The notes under the pieces are model-generated. The model saw nothing but the letters and a program-made list of their open reading frames with translations. It ran no database searches and was not told the origin of the DNA. A stretch of 64,000 bases of DNA. Source: JBBDYG01 sp040901765 (GTDB lineage Bacteria > Planctomycetota > Planctomycetia > Pirellulales > Lacipirellulaceae). Position numbers and translations under genes: made by a program. Shown piece after piece: positions 18,291-28,531 of the stretch. How positions within the stretch are numbered: position 1 is the first letter of the stretch; each line of letters starts with the position of its first letter. Location: positions 1 to 64,000 of the forward strand of contig JBBDYG010000013.1 of assembly GCA_040901765.1 (NCBI GenBank). The letters run 5' to 3'.

Positions 18291-18812
18291 CTACGGATTA
18301 TCGCGCGCCAGTGCCTTCGCGACTTGTTCTTCGAGCTGGTTAACACGATGCCCTCGCCAGAGCAGCATACCGTCGCGACTGAATAGATAGAACGTCGGAT
18401 ATCCGGGAATGCCGAGTGCATCGAGCGCCGGCTCAGCGCCGAAGCCGATTGGCCAAGTCATTCCGTCTTGACCTGCAACAAATTCGCGTACGGTCGTCGT
18501 CTGTGCTCCTCCTTCTGGAGTAAGCCCGATCAGGGTAACTTGGTCGCCGAGTTGACGATGAAAATCGATTAACTCTGGCATTTCCTTGACGCAGAAGCCA
18601 CACCAAGTGGCCCAGGCGTCGATCACCACCAGCTTGCCGCGGAGCGCTTCGGCGTCCGGTGGCCGGTCGGCGTTGATCCAGCCCTCGGCCATCAGCGGCG
18701 GGAGCGGCTGCTGCCCAACCGCTTCCTCCCGTCGAAACGATTGCCGCAGCACAAACACGACCACCACGCCAAGCACGATCAGCCACAAAACGCCGGTGGA
18801 GGAGGAACGCAT
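18291..18812 (-). CDS. TlpA-like membrane-anchored thioredoxin
   Basis: 173 residues. One N-terminal membrane helix (about 8-23), then a thioredoxin fold with the redox motif WCGFC (residues 70-74) and cis-Pro in GYPTFYLF. The periplasmic domain would reduce or isomerise disulfides, for example in cytochrome maturation or envelope proteins. It has the length and layout of TlpA/ResA-type proteins. Confidence 0.85.
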   Translation of the reverse strand: MRSSSTGVLWLIVLGVVVVFVLRQSFRREEAVGQQPLPPLMAEGWINADRPPDAEALRGKLVVIDAWATWCGFCVKEMPELIDFHRQLGDQVTLIGLTPEGGAQTTTVREFVAGQDGMTWPIGFGAEPALDALGIPGYPTFYLFSRDGMLLWRGHRVNQLEEQVAKALARDNP

Positions 18813-18922
18813 GGGGAGGGGCGAGGGTTGAGGATCGAGGAGCGAGGACTCGATTCAATGATACCCGACATGGACCTGCGAACAAATCCTCTCGCTCCTC
18901 GTTCCTCGCCCCTCGCTCCTAC

Positions 18923-21900
18923 TCACTCGATTCTTCTACGCAGTTTAATAATATTCTCCACGTTCACATCTTCGCCCGGCTTGAAGCCGACCGGCAGGGT
19001 GCGGTCGATGATGTAAAACGCGCGGTGTCGCTTGATGTCGCCCGTGTCGCTGCCGATTTCCTGCGCCAGCGCGTAGCCCTGAGGATAGACGCGGTCGTAA
19101 AGCGTGCGGTTGCCGTTAAAACGAGCGCGAACGGCCTGTTGCTTGGCCGCGTCGGGGTCGTCCCACGACGGCGCTGGTTCGACTTCGAAGAACCCGACGG
19201 TCACCCACACAGCGAAGACGTTCGACCGGGTGGTGGTCATGCTACCTCCTCGCGTCATCGGATTGTACGCGATGCCCGGATTACGAGTGGTGTCGTAGAA
19301 TGGCAAATCGTTCCGTCCAGATAGAAATGGATTGGGGTCAATCACGTCAGTCGTATTCGTTAGGTCAATCTCGTCAAACTCATCAATAACTCCGTCGTTA
19401 TCATCATCGACGTTCGGCGCACCCCATTGGCCATCGGTGCCGCTCGTAACAAAACCTCGACGTTTCGTAGATACGTCTACGCCAAATCGCTGCAGTTGAA
19501 CGAGGGGTACAAGATCGCCTGCATCGCCGGCGCGGAATGGATTGGCAAAAATCGTGGGAGATGCCGGGTCGAGAAACCACATCGATCCGCCGATGCCGCC
19601 GTATCCGCGGCGCGTATCAATGAGGCCGGGTCGATTGTCAGCCGCTATGCCGACAAATCCCGGCCCTAAATGTCCCGTGGACTGGTCGTATCCACCTGGC
19701 CCGGTTGCCAAAGGTTGCCGATGCATAATGCCGCCGTCCCACACGCGGGCGTCGAACACGGTGTTCAGATTCACCCGCCCCGGTTCGCGGTATTTCGACA
19801 CGCGGTTGAAAGGGGCGAGGAGCGAGGAGCGAGGGTCGAGGGGAGACAAAACCGGCGGAACGGGCACGGGTCGGGTCGGATCTCCGGCGCGATTGAACAC
19901 GCCCGGATCGAGCAGCGTATCGGTACCCACGAACTTCGACGGCACGTACAGGTAGTCAAGCACGCGGTAGAAGTTGGGTGCGCCGACATAGATATACTGC
20001 GGATTGTTGGGATCGGTAGGATCGACGCCATTAAAGCCAGCGGGAGTGGCCAAAGTCTGGAAGAAATTCATCAAGTGGCCGAAGTGACCGCGATGATTCT
20101 CATCGCGAAAGTCGTTGATCTGCGCCGGCGTAGGTGTCGCCGGCGGAGGCTGGATGCCGCCGTTGTAGGGATCGGCCGAACCGTTTGGATTGGTGACCGT
20201 GTAAGTTCGCAGTATCGCGGAACTCGACCGCGACGGCACTTGCAATAGCTCCATGCCGCTCGCATAGGGGCGGTTGTTCCAGGCCAGCCAGGGGTAGGTG
20301 GAATCATTGATGTCGTCGCTGTCGGTGCGGTCAATGGCTGGCCCTCCCACTGCACTTGACGTGGGTGCGGTAAACTGCGGCGGGTTTGGATCCCAAGAAA
20401 AGAGATTTCCGATTGCTTCGTTGCCGAAGCCGAGGGAGTGCTCCAGAACCATGTCCACTTGCATCGTGTAGCCTTCGTCGTCGTAACCGGCCGCTCGCAA
20501 TTCGCGACCAGCCATGGTCCGACGAAAGTCCATTCGGTCGCGGGGGTCTGGCTCGGGAGGGGCAGGCGGCACGAGCGGATCGACCCACGGATAGATGTCA
20601 AGAAAATCCTCAAATAGGTTGGGCGTGTTGTTGAACTCTGTGAAGCCAATTCGTGCCGGCTCTTGCTGCCAGATTGCGCGGGTCGGAAAGGTTTCATTTG
20701 CAGGCCCCCTGAGTGTCGTCATAGCGGCGGTAGTACCACGCTCGTGAGTGCGCAGCCGCACCCACTGCCCTTCCCAGCCATTCCCTTTCCGCCGAATGTT
20801 CTGAACATAACGCGTGATTTCGCTGCTATCGGAGACCCACGGGCGAAGCTGGTTCTTATCCACCTGCAAGGTGCCAGCTTGGCTCGCTTCCCTTTCGGAA
20901 ACGCCATTGAAGGCGGTCAAGTCGGAGCTCGATGAATCGATCGTGCGGTACAGATTGACGGTCAGGTTGGGTTGATGCTCATCATCCTGCGAACCGTCGG
21001 CGCGCAACGGCGGAGGGTTCCACGGTAACAGCGGATTGGCGAGCCGCTGCAAATGAATCATGCGATAGTTGAACGTGGTGCCGGTGCGAACCAATTCCGG
21101 CGCGTCGTCGAAAGGCGTATCGAAGGAGTCCGGGTTGGTCGGCGGCCGCCCTGTCCCCCGCGCGTATGATCCTTCGCCTTTCATAAGCGTGGGATTGAAC
21201 GAGATTGCCGCAGCGCCGGCAGTGCCCAGACCACCTCGTTCCTTTTCTGTCATCTCGAATTCGCGGGCTTGGTATTCCCACGGCGGCTCGGAGATGTTCA
21301 TGTCGTCCACGGGGATTGCAACTGCGGGACCAAAGCGGCCTTCGCTGGCCGTTCCCGCTAACAGTTCGTTGTCCCGAGGAACACCCACTCGGCCGCCGTT
21401 TCGCTCGACGAACACCTGATTCGGGTTAACGAGCGGATCGGCGTTGTAAGCACGATTGCGGAGGGCCGGCATGCGATCACGACCAACTCGCAAATCGATC
21501 CGCCGCCGCTTGGCAGGCTGCATCGGCCCGCTGTTGCCCGGCGGCATTTGCTCGTCCTCGATCCGTAACCGGCCAACCGTGGTCGTGAAGGTCTCTTGCA
21601 GCTCCGTGGTGTAGCTGCCGGTATAGCGGGTACCGGCGGAGCCGATCACACCGTAACTCCCCGGCACAACGGGAGCAATATGCCACCGCGCATTGGCATC
21701 GGCAGGGTCGGCGGGATTGCCCGACCGTTCTGCGTCGTGGTGAACGAATTTCTGCGTCTGGGCAATCGCATTCGCGTTGCGACCGCTGCCGCCCACAAGG
21801 CGCAATTCGATCCGTCGATCGGGAATCCGTAATCGAAAGTCATTGTCGGTTTGTGAAGCGTTGTATCGCGACGAAGTACGTGTAAAGCGGGAATCGGCCT

Positions 21901-24900
21901 TGCTGAGTGGACGGGAATAATTTGAGGTGAGGTAAAACTCGCGTTCAACGTACGGATACGGAAGCGTGAAGCGATGCCGAGTATACTGCCAGTCGGCAGT
22001 CTTTGGAGGCTGGAATACATACTTCCCGTTGTGAACCGTATCGCGTAATCCGCCGACCGGCATCTTGGAATAATCGTAATATTTGAAACTCCATTTACCC
22101 CAAGCAAAGTCGGGGTCCGTATATCGAAATCCATTGGTATTGGAGGCAACGGGGATCTGTGGATCGGCTTCGGCGTCGCCTCGCTCATCGTCCAACGTGT
22201 CTTCGTTGCGATATTCGGGGTGCTCTTCCACCACAATCAGCCGCCATACGGGCGAACGACGGCCATCGATTTGGCCATTGTCGGTAAAGTCGCTTACGCG
22301 GCCAAGCTCTACGCCGAAGGACGGTATGGCAGGCAGAACCGGATTACCCATGGCGTCACGGCTGTGAAGACTGTACAACTCCGCGGGTTTCTGTCCGTCG
22401 CCCGACCATGGATTGTAGACCTCGACAAAGAGCGAACCTTCGGGTCGAAGTCGTTGGTCGAGATCGTCGTCCTTCCACAGATCCTTCGTGGGCTGCTTAC
22501 CGAGCTCGTTGTGCCCAATCGCACTCGCCGACTGCAAATCCTCCGTCCGCCGATCATGCAAGGCAAGTGTCTCCGTAATGAGTAACTCGGGGCGTTCTAC
22601 ACCCCACACTAACCCGCGGGTTTGCTCGCTCACTGTGGGCAGATCGGCATCGGCCAGCTTCACATAGGCGCGACCGGGGCCGGTACTGGCCCAGTCGGTG
22701 TAGTGCCCATAGCACTCATCCGTGGCCGAGTCTCCATCAATCGGCAGAACAATCGGCGGATTCGACGAATTGTAGTGGACCACATTCCAACCGTCCCACG
22801 GATTCTCGTCGTACTCGAACGGTGTCATGATTACGTCTGGGTCGCGCATCTCGGCGGAGTTGGCGGCCCATTGGGCGACGTCACGGTATGTGAGTTTCTT
22901 GCGTGCGACCAGATCGGCTATTACCTTTGGCGATACACCGTTCAGCGTCGCCTCAGCGGTGACCGCCGGATCAGTTTCGAGATCCTTCTTGATTTCGTCC
23001 AGCCAAGCCCGCAGTTGCGGATTATCTTCGTCGTAGGGTGCGACATAGTTTTCGTCCATCGTAAGTCGCGCCAAGACGTACAAATGCCGGGCATAAAGCT
23101 GGCGGGCGTAGTCGCTGGCGGGAACGACAACACCATCCTGCGGATCGACAAAGTCGCCATCCGCGTTGGCGTCGATTAGAACCCGCGGCGCGTTGCGCAA
23201 GTAATCGACTGCGGCGGCAAATTCACCCGCCTCGACAATCCCGTTGGCGTTGACATCATTATGCCACAGAAAATCTTGAGGCCCATCGTATCGCCCGTTG
23301 CCATTCAAATCAACGAACGGTTCGCCCGCATCCCACCGACCATTAAGAGTGTTGGCGATCAGATCCACAAACGGTTCGCCCGCTTCCAGCGGTTCATCGA
23401 CCACGCCGTTGCCGTTGTTGTCGCGGCCATCGCCGAATGGGCGGTTGAGGTCCATTTTCAGGCCGGCCAGGATGTCCGGCGGCAAGAGTTGCGCTGGCAG
23501 CGCGTCGTCGTAGCGGTTATTTCCATTGGCGTCAGTGAACGTCTCTCCGGCGTCGAATCGCCCGTTGCCGTTGACGTCGACAAACAATTCACCCTGCATT
23601 AAAAATTGCGCGACTTGATGAACCTGAGTCAACTGCGCGACCGTAAGTGGTTCGCTCCAGTTGTTTAGCACCGTCAATCGCCGCCGGGAATCGTTCCAAA
23701 TTTTATAGTGCAACGTGTCCACTATCGTGGCGGCGGCGCGAGAACGTCCGGTAATCGCCGCCAAATCGTCCGAGCCGGGGAACCCAATCTCGGCGGCGTC
23801 GTCGACCAAACCGGCAGGGTCGTTGTCGTCATTGACGCCGGCTCTGCCTGGTTCACCGTCGATGCCAAGATCGGAAACGTAATTAGGCAAACCGGCGGCC
23901 GGGGCGGGCATGTCCCAACTTTCGGTCGTTACGAGTCGGCGGTTGATCGAGGCCTCTGCATTTGCTTGGAAATGGCGCACCATCGGGTCGGATGGGAAGT
24001 TCACCAGGTACCGCGGCGTGGCGGCCAGCTTCACGGGGTCGAAGGCATCGACCAGGTTCCACAGCCGATCGGGCAGCGCGCCGGCGTCGGCGTCGAACGC
24101 CCGCACGATGCGCTCTAGCTCGGCGACGGCAAACGGGGCGTCGTCGTTCTGCGGCGTGCCGGCGCTATTGCTCGCCTGCATCGCGACCGAGTCGGCCACG
24201 GTGTCGTTCCGGAATGCTTCCGATAGGTCAAGCTCGTAAGGCGAGTCATCGACCAGCGGCCACAATGGCAGAATACCCTTCCCCCAGGACGAAAGCGAAC
24301 GTTCCCAGGTCGATTCGTAGACCGGCTGACCGATGTAATCGATGCCCAGCGACGTGCGGCCGCGCAGGTCAGGGGCGGTGCCGAAGGAACTCGGCGTGGC
24401 TTTTTGCAGAGCAGCGTTCCATGCACCGCTGGCGATCAGCGCTTGCCTGAGATTGCTCTGCGCGGCACCGCCAAAACCGGGCCAATTGTCAACGAACACG
24501 CGATTCACCCAAGTGGCATCGAAGACCGGGTAACCGACGAAGTCGAAATTGGTGTGCGGGTCGCGGGTTTGCAACCTTTGAGCTAACTCCAAATTATCGG
24601 TGGGATCTAAAGGTGGTTTGAACGATTTACCGGGCTGAACATCGCCGACGCCGCCGACGAGTCCCATGGCGGCATTGGGCTGCATCAACTCGTAACCGCC
24701 GTGTCGGCCGAACGTGACGCGGCTGATGGCGGGCATGTTCGGCCCCGCTGGTTGTGCGGGTCGGCCATATAGCAGCCGCGCGTAGTCGTCGAACACCGGC
24801 AAGAGGTTCGGATTCGCAATCACCAACGGCGCTCCAGTGTTATCAACTGGATGCGGGAATATCGGCCGCAGGCTGATTTCCGCGGTGCCCCAACCGGTGC

Positions 24901-26779
24901 CCTGGGCAAGATTGTTCGATGACACGTTCGGATTGTTTGCCCCGCCGGCTAAGTTGCCAGCCGAGCCGTTCGTGGCGGCGAAAACATTATCGAGCGGCGC
25001 ATTCACCAAATGCTCGCTCGTGCCGTGGGCGTTGAGGTTCAGCTTGCCGTCTTGGTCGATGATCAGGAACGCATACAGCGGCTTCACGAGCCGGCCGTCG
25101 GCGGTCTCTTGCACGGGGTCGCCCAAGTCAACCCAGATGCTGTCGTTGATGCCGTCGTTGTCGTTATCAACGTCCCACGGGCCGATGACGTGCCAAGGGG
25201 GCGAGCCTATTGTTCCCGATCCACGCCTCGCAATTTGCGGGCGCGAAGCCGGATTGCTGCCATCGAAGCTGGGATGATCCTCCGACAGCGGCCGAAGAAT
25301 AAACTTGCGCTTAATGGCCGTGATTTGCGCCGCTTGCTGCGGGTTCAATCCGGGGCTTGGATTGCCGTTCGCTTGATACGGATTCAAAATCGCGGCGGTG
25401 CGATCCTCCGGGTCGGAAATCGCGCCGGTGAGCCACGGCGCGTTAAACAGCCGTTGGAACCAGAAGTACGCCAGATCGGGCCGATGAAACGATGGCAGCG
25501 GCACGTCGTCGATCACCGGGCGGTACATGGTGAAGTCAGCAAGAAGCTGCTGCGCCGCTGGATCGTCGATCTCGAAGGGCATTCCGGTCGAGTCGACGAT
25601 GTGCCCCCGCGCCCGCGGCGTGACCGATAGCAGGGCCAGGTACATATTCTGAAAATCGGCGGCGTCGTAAGATTCGTCGGTGTCGCCCACGCCGGAAAAA
25701 TTCGGATAAGAGACAGCGGCAGCGGAGTTGAGCGCCTTAAAAGCGTTGTTCGGTTCCACGACCATTGGGTCAGTAGAAATTGCAATCGTCGGGTCGAGAT
25801 AAGTCGCGTTGGCTGGGAAGGCATATACGGCATTTGGCGACAGCGCGAATTCGGTACCGATCCACTGGTTATTTGCAAGCTGCACCACTTCGTAAGCGCT
25901 CAACCGGTGGCTGCCAACCGCGGCCAGCGGGTTGTAGCCCACGCCGGTGCCGTTGAATGGGCGACCGTTGACCATGAAGCTCACGCCGGTCAGGTCGTTG
26001 GGAACAGTACTTACTATCGGCGCAAGCTCGAGTGGCGAGCCGTCTGCACGAGCGCAAGCCATGATGCAAAATCGCCACAGTGCGGTGGTCGGATCGGTCG
26101 GATCGCTTTGTGTAAACGCGTAGTCCAATACTCGCACCGACTGTCCCGCCGCTGTGCCGCTCATGAACGTCAGCAGTGCGCCGTTGTAATAGTCATTGGT
26201 CTGCGGCAAAACGTGGTTCTCCGTCACGCCGAGCGCGTTAGGCTCCAGCTTGAGCGTGCTGACCGCGCCGCCACTGACAAACAGATCAATAAGCTGGCCG
26301 CGCGTTACGCCCAATCCCGACGCTGGCAAATTCGATGCATCGGCGCCGGAAAACTCGGCGACCACCTGCGATGGCAGACCATTGCTGGTCGGCGGCATGA
26401 CAAACCCGTCGGCCCCGTACATATCGCGCAGCAAGCTATGGTACCGCACCACGGAACTGGCGTTCTGCGTGTCGCGCAGGACTTGCTTCAGCGCGCGCTC
26501 CAGGAGATCGGCGGGTTGGTTCTCGAACTGGTTCAGCCGGCCCGCGTTTTTGGCATTCTGGCGGTACTGGCTGCTGGTCATTAAAAACGCCGTGCCGACG
26601 AGCATGAACAGCACCAACATGCTCAGCACGACCAGCAGCAGCACGCCGCGGCGCGCCGATTTCGGATTTCGGATTTTGGATTTCGGATTGGGTAAGGGTT
26701 TTTCAATCCGCAATCCGCACGGAGTTAACCTGCCGGGGCGGGCAATCCGCAATTGTTTTTTTCGGTTCCGGTCAATCAT
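18923..26779 (-). CDS. Giant pseudopilin-type protein (GspK position), 2618 residues
   Basis: The last gene of the pilus/secretion cluster. ATG 26779 was chosen because AAGGA lies about 10 bases upstream. The leader holds repeat-encoded sequence (NPKSKIRNPKS), then RRG and a class III-type hydrophobic helix at about residues 46-66. The very long ectodomain has several aspartate-rich calcium-type motifs at about residues 1060-1190 (VDVNGNGRFDAGETF, DANGNNRYDD, VDLNGNGRYDG, DVNANGIVEAGE). Segment SPLDPRSSLLAPF (near 2310) is a captured interspersed repeat. GspK proteins are about 300-350 residues, so this is roughly eightfold larger. Function beyond a pseudopilus tip role is unknown. Confidence 0.82.
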   Translation of the reverse strand: MIDRNRKKQLRIARPGRLTPCGLRIEKPLPNPKSKIRNPKSARRGVLLLVVLSMLVLFMLVGTAFLMTSSQYRQNAKNAGRLNQFENQPADLLERALKQVLRDTQNASSVVRYHSLLRDMYGADGFVMPPTSNGLPSQVVAEFSGADASNLPASGLGVTRGQLIDLFVSGGAVSTLKLEPNALGVTENHVLPQTNDYYNGALLTFMSGTAAGQSVRVLDYAFTQSDPTDPTTALWRFCIMACARADGSPLELAPIVSTVPNDLTGVSFMVNGRPFNGTGVGYNPLAAVGSHRLSAYEVVQLANNQWIGTEFALSPNAVYAFPANATYLDPTIAISTDPMVVEPNNAFKALNSAAAVSYPNFSGVGDTDESYDAADFQNMYLALLSVTPRARGHIVDSTGMPFEIDDPAAQQLLADFTMYRPVIDDVPLPSFHRPDLAYFWFQRLFNAPWLTGAISDPEDRTAAILNPYQANGNPSPGLNPQQAAQITAIKRKFILRPLSEDHPSFDGSNPASRPQIARRGSGTIGSPPWHVIGPWDVDNDNDGINDSIWVDLGDPVQETADGRLVKPLYAFLIIDQDGKLNLNAHGTSEHLVNAPLDNVFAATNGSAGNLAGGANNPNVSSNNLAQGTGWGTAEISLRPIFPHPVDNTGAPLVIANPNLLPVFDDYARLLYGRPAQPAGPNMPAISRVTFGRHGGYELMQPNAAMGLVGGVGDVQPGKSFKPPLDPTDNLELAQRLQTRDPHTNFDFVGYPVFDATWVNRVFVDNWPGFGGAAQSNLRQALIASGAWNAALQKATPSSFGTAPDLRGRTSLGIDYIGQPVYESTWERSLSSWGKGILPLWPLVDDSPYELDLSEAFRNDTVADSVAMQASNSAGTPQNDDAPFAVAELERIVRAFDADAGALPDRLWNLVDAFDPVKLAATPRYLVNFPSDPMVRHFQANAEASINRRLVTTESWDMPAPAAGLPNYVSDLGIDGEPGRAGVNDDNDPAGLVDDAAEIGFPGSDDLAAITGRSRAAATIVDTLHYKIWNDSRRRLTVLNNWSEPLTVAQLTQVHQVAQFLMQGELFVDVNGNGRFDAGETFTDANGNNRYDDALPAQLLPPDILAGLKMDLNRPFGDGRDNNGNGVVDEPLEAGEPFVDLIANTLNGRWDAGEPFVDLNGNGRYDGPQDFLWHNDVNANGIVEAGEFAAAVDYLRNAPRVLIDANADGDFVDPQDGVVVPASDYARQLYARHLYVLARLTMDENYVAPYDEDNPQLRAWLDEIKKDLETDPAVTAEATLNGVSPKVIADLVARKKLTYRDVAQWAANSAEMRDPDVIMTPFEYDENPWDGWNVVHYNSSNPPIVLPIDGDSATDECYGHYTDWASTGPGRAYVKLADADLPTVSEQTRGLVWGVERPELLITETLALHDRRTEDLQSASAIGHNELGKQPTKDLWKDDDLDQRLRPEGSLFVEVYNPWSGDGQKPAELYSLHSRDAMGNPVLPAIPSFGVELGRVSDFTDNGQIDGRRSPVWRLIVVEEHPEYRNEDTLDDERGDAEADPQIPVASNTNGFRYTDPDFAWGKWSFKYYDYSKMPVGGLRDTVHNGKYVFQPPKTADWQYTRHRFTLPYPYVEREFYLTSNYSRPLSKADSRFTRTSSRYNASQTDNDFRLRIPDRRIELRLVGGSGRNANAIAQTQKFVHHDAERSGNPADPADANARWHIAPVVPGSYGVIGSAGTRYTGSYTTELQETFTTTVGRLRIEDEQMPPGNSGPMQPAKRRRIDLRVGRDRMPALRNRAYNADPLVNPNQVFVERNGGRVGVPRDNELLAGTASEGRFGPAVAIPVDDMNISEPPWEYQAREFEMTEKERGGLGTAGAAAISFNPTLMKGEGSYARGTGRPPTNPDSFDTPFDDAPELVRTGTTFNYRMIHLQRLANPLLPWNPPPLRADGSQDDEHQPNLTVNLYRTIDSSSSDLTAFNGVSEREASQAGTLQVDKNQLRPWVSDSSEITRYVQNIRRKGNGWEGQWVRLRTHERGTTAAMTTLRGPANETFPTRAIWQQEPARIGFTEFNNTPNLFEDFLDIYPWVDPLVPPAPPEPDPRDRMDFRRTMAGRELRAAGYDDEGYTMQVDMVLEHSLGFGNEAIGNLFSWDPNPPQFTAPTSSAVGGPAIDRTDSDDINDSTYPWLAWNNRPYASGMELLQVPSRSSSAILRTYTVTNPNGSADPYNGGIQPPPATPTPAQINDFRDENHRGHFGHLMNFFQTLATPAGFNGVDPTDPNNPQYIYVGAPNFYRVLDYLYVPSKFVGTDTLLDPGVFNRAGDPTRPVPVPPVLSPLDPRSSLLAPFNRVSKYREPGRVNLNTVFDARVWDGGIMHRQPLATGPGGYDQSTGHLGPGFVGIAADNRPGLIDTRRGYGGIGGSMWFLDPASPTIFANPFRAGDAGDLVPLVQLQRFGVDVSTKRRGFVTSGTDGQWGAPNVDDDNDGVIDEFDEIDLTNTTDVIDPNPFLSGRNDLPFYDTTRNPGIAYNPMTRGGSMTTTRSNVFAVWVTVGFFEVEPAPSWDDPDAAKQQAVRARFNGNRTLYDRVYPQGYALAQEIGSDTGDIKRHRAFYIIDRTLPVGFKPGEDVNVENIIKLRRRIE

Positions 26780-26819
26780 GACAAGGTTTCCTTCGAGCGT
26801 GGTTCTGGCCCGCTCGGGA

Positions 26820-26995
26820 AATGTGTGATGTAAGATGTTAGAAGGCAGAAGTGAAGAGGCTGAGAAGACTTCTTTCTGAACTTCTGACTTTTCACATCTG
26901 ACATCTAACATTCCTTAACATCTGCCTTCTAACATTACACATCTAACATTCCTCTGAACTTCTGCCTTTTCACATCTCACATCTGACATTCCGTG
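26820..26995. repeat. Tandem block of GATGTTAGAAGGCAGAAG-type repeats
   Basis: Several alternating units: ATGTGTGATGTAAGATG, TTAGAAGGCAGAAG, then CTTCTGACTTTTCACATC, ACATCTGCCTTC and CTTCTGCCTTTTCACATC, ending near ACATTCCGTG. Arms can pair in more than one register. No gene is present. Confidence 0.7.
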
Positions 26996-27030
26996 ATTGG
27001 GTGGTTAGTGGTCAGGGGCAAGTGAATCAA

Positions 27031-28530
27031 TTACCAGCCGTATTTTCGCGGTATCGTTGGCGGAATGGTGGGCGCTGTTGCCCAGGCGGAGCCGGAGTTC
27101 GCGCCGCCCGACAGCCGCATGGTTTTGGTGTGGACGGCGACTGCGCCGTTGTAAATGCCGACGCGCAGGTCGTTGGAAAGGAGCGTGCCAGTTGTGACGT
27201 TGGCGGCGGGCAGCCACGGCCAATCGGGACCGCGCAGAGTGACGATACGGCGATCAAGCGGCTGCGGATTGGTCTGAGGCACACCTTCTTCGTTCAGGTT
27301 TTGTCCTTCCCCTTCGATGGATACGACTCGATACCACTGGAAGAACAGAAACGGCTGAGCGTTGTTTCCTTGCGGGTGCGGACCGTAGAGCGTGACGTAC
27401 TGGCCGAGCTTGAGGTGCTCGAACGGAGTTGTCGCCGATGTATCTTTGGTAGTGCCACCGGATCCCTGGGGAGGTGGGAAGCGTGTCAGCAGAAGCTGTC
27501 CGCCTGAAGTGCCTGAGCTGATAACTGCGGCCAGAACCTGCCGCTCGGCAGCGGGTTCGCTCACTGGTCGGCGATGAAAGACGGCAACGGAGACATCGTA
27601 GAGCGAAGCCCCAGGACTGCCGGCCCACAATCCCACAGTGGCAGCATAGGTGGTCGGAGAGACCGTCGCGATCCAGGAATAGTGCCCATCGTAAGCCCTT
27701 GTCGTGCCCGTGGCGTCCCAACGAACTTGGCCTGGTCGATCGTTCTGTTCGGGGAGTTCAATCGCGAGATCGTCCTGACTGTAAAAAAGTTGTTCGGCAA
27801 TTAATCCCGCGCGTTGACGTTCTGCGGGAGTGGCTAACGGAAGCATTGGATTCAAGGTTACGCGTCGAATGGGGTATCGCTTTGTGGCGTAGTTCCAAGG
27901 CTGCCACGACGGGGAGTTTGCGCCTGTGCATGTGAAATTGAAAACGTTAACGATCGGAAACTGCGAAACCACGGGCGGGGTATAGCCAGCGGTTGTGGGT
28001 GCCGACATGACACCTAAAGGATCGAGCACATAAACCGATCCCCACGTCGAGTGAGGAAAGGTGGCCCGCTGCATGGCAGTGGCATTCCAATAGCGCTTCG
28101 GCAGCGATTCGTTCCAAAAACTCGTAGAGTTTCCCATCATCCACGCCTCGGGCTGTAGCATCCCGCGATTGACCAAATCGCTGAACGCGGCTTGGGCGGC
28201 GGCGGAGCCGCGGTCGGAGATTTCGCCTTTGAGCAGGTAATAACTGCCGACCGGGAACATGGCCGCCACGCCCAACAGGCCAATCGCGAGCAGGCCCATC
28301 GAAATGAGAACCTCGGTGAGAGAGATGCCGCGGCGGCGGGGCTGGGGGCTGGGGGCTGGGGGCTGGGAAGACGCACCCGAAAGGGGCTGGGGGCTGGGGG
28401 CTGGGGGCTGGAAAATGGCCGCTTGCGGCTTAGCGTGAAGGGGTAACACGCGCGCACCGACCGCTAAGCCGCAAGCGACGGTGGCTTTTAATCCCCAGTC
28501 CCCAGTCCCCAGTCCCAAGTCCCTCTTCAT
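27031..28530 (-). CDS. Pseudopilin / PilV-like type IV pilus minor subunit
   Basis: 499 residues. A prepilin peptidase site RRRG|ISLTEVLISMGLLAIGLL lies at residues 65-68/69; Glu5 of the mature protein is present. The leader is 68 residues, far beyond the usual 5-25, because residues about 40-64 are encoded by G-rich interspersed repeats (QPPAPSPQP twice). ATG 28530 is the real start: GGAGG lies 8 bases upstream, inside the end of the preceding gene. The ectodomain is large, with no recognised domain. Translationally close to the neighbouring pseudopilins. Confidence 0.85.
   Translation of the reverse strand: MKRDLGLGTGDWGLKATVACGLAVGARVLPLHAKPQAAIFQPPAPSPQPLSGASSQPPAPSPQPRRRGISLTEVLISMGLLAIGLLGVAAMFPVGSYYLLKGEISDRGSAAAQAAFSDLVNRGMLQPEAWMMGNSTSFWNESLPKRYWNATAMQRATFPHSTWGSVYVLDPLGVMSAPTTAGYTPPVVSQFPIVNVFNFTCTGANSPSWQPWNYATKRYPIRRVTLNPMLPLATPAERQRAGLIAEQLFYSQDDLAIELPEQNDRPGQVRWDATGTTRAYDGHYSWIATVSPTTYAATVGLWAGSPGASLYDVSVAVFHRRPVSEPAAERQVLAAVISSGTSGGQLLLTRFPPPQGSGGTTKDTSATTPFEHLKLGQYVTLYGPHPQGNNAQPFLFFQWYRVVSIEGEGQNLNEEGVPQTNPQPLDRRIVTLRGPDWPWLPAANVTTGTLLSNDLRVGIYNGAVAVHTKTMRLSGGANSGSAWATAPTIPPTIPRKYGW
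28338..28411 (+). repeat. GGGGGCT tandem arrays (G-quadruplex-capable)
   Basis: Two arrays, 28338-28367 and 28383-28411, of the unit GGGGGCT. The + strand has more than four G-runs in each. Sister arrays: 30993-31022, 56519-56547 and 61193-61218. All have the G-rich strand on +, which is the template strand of the genes that contain them. Confidence 0.75.
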
Positions 28531-28531
28531 C

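Noticed and set aside
18923..26779. Several smaller genes instead of one giant gene
   Set aside because: A single uninterrupted frame with one start, one stop and continuous protein-like composition covers the whole stretch; no internal stop or Shine-Dalgarno site suggests a split.
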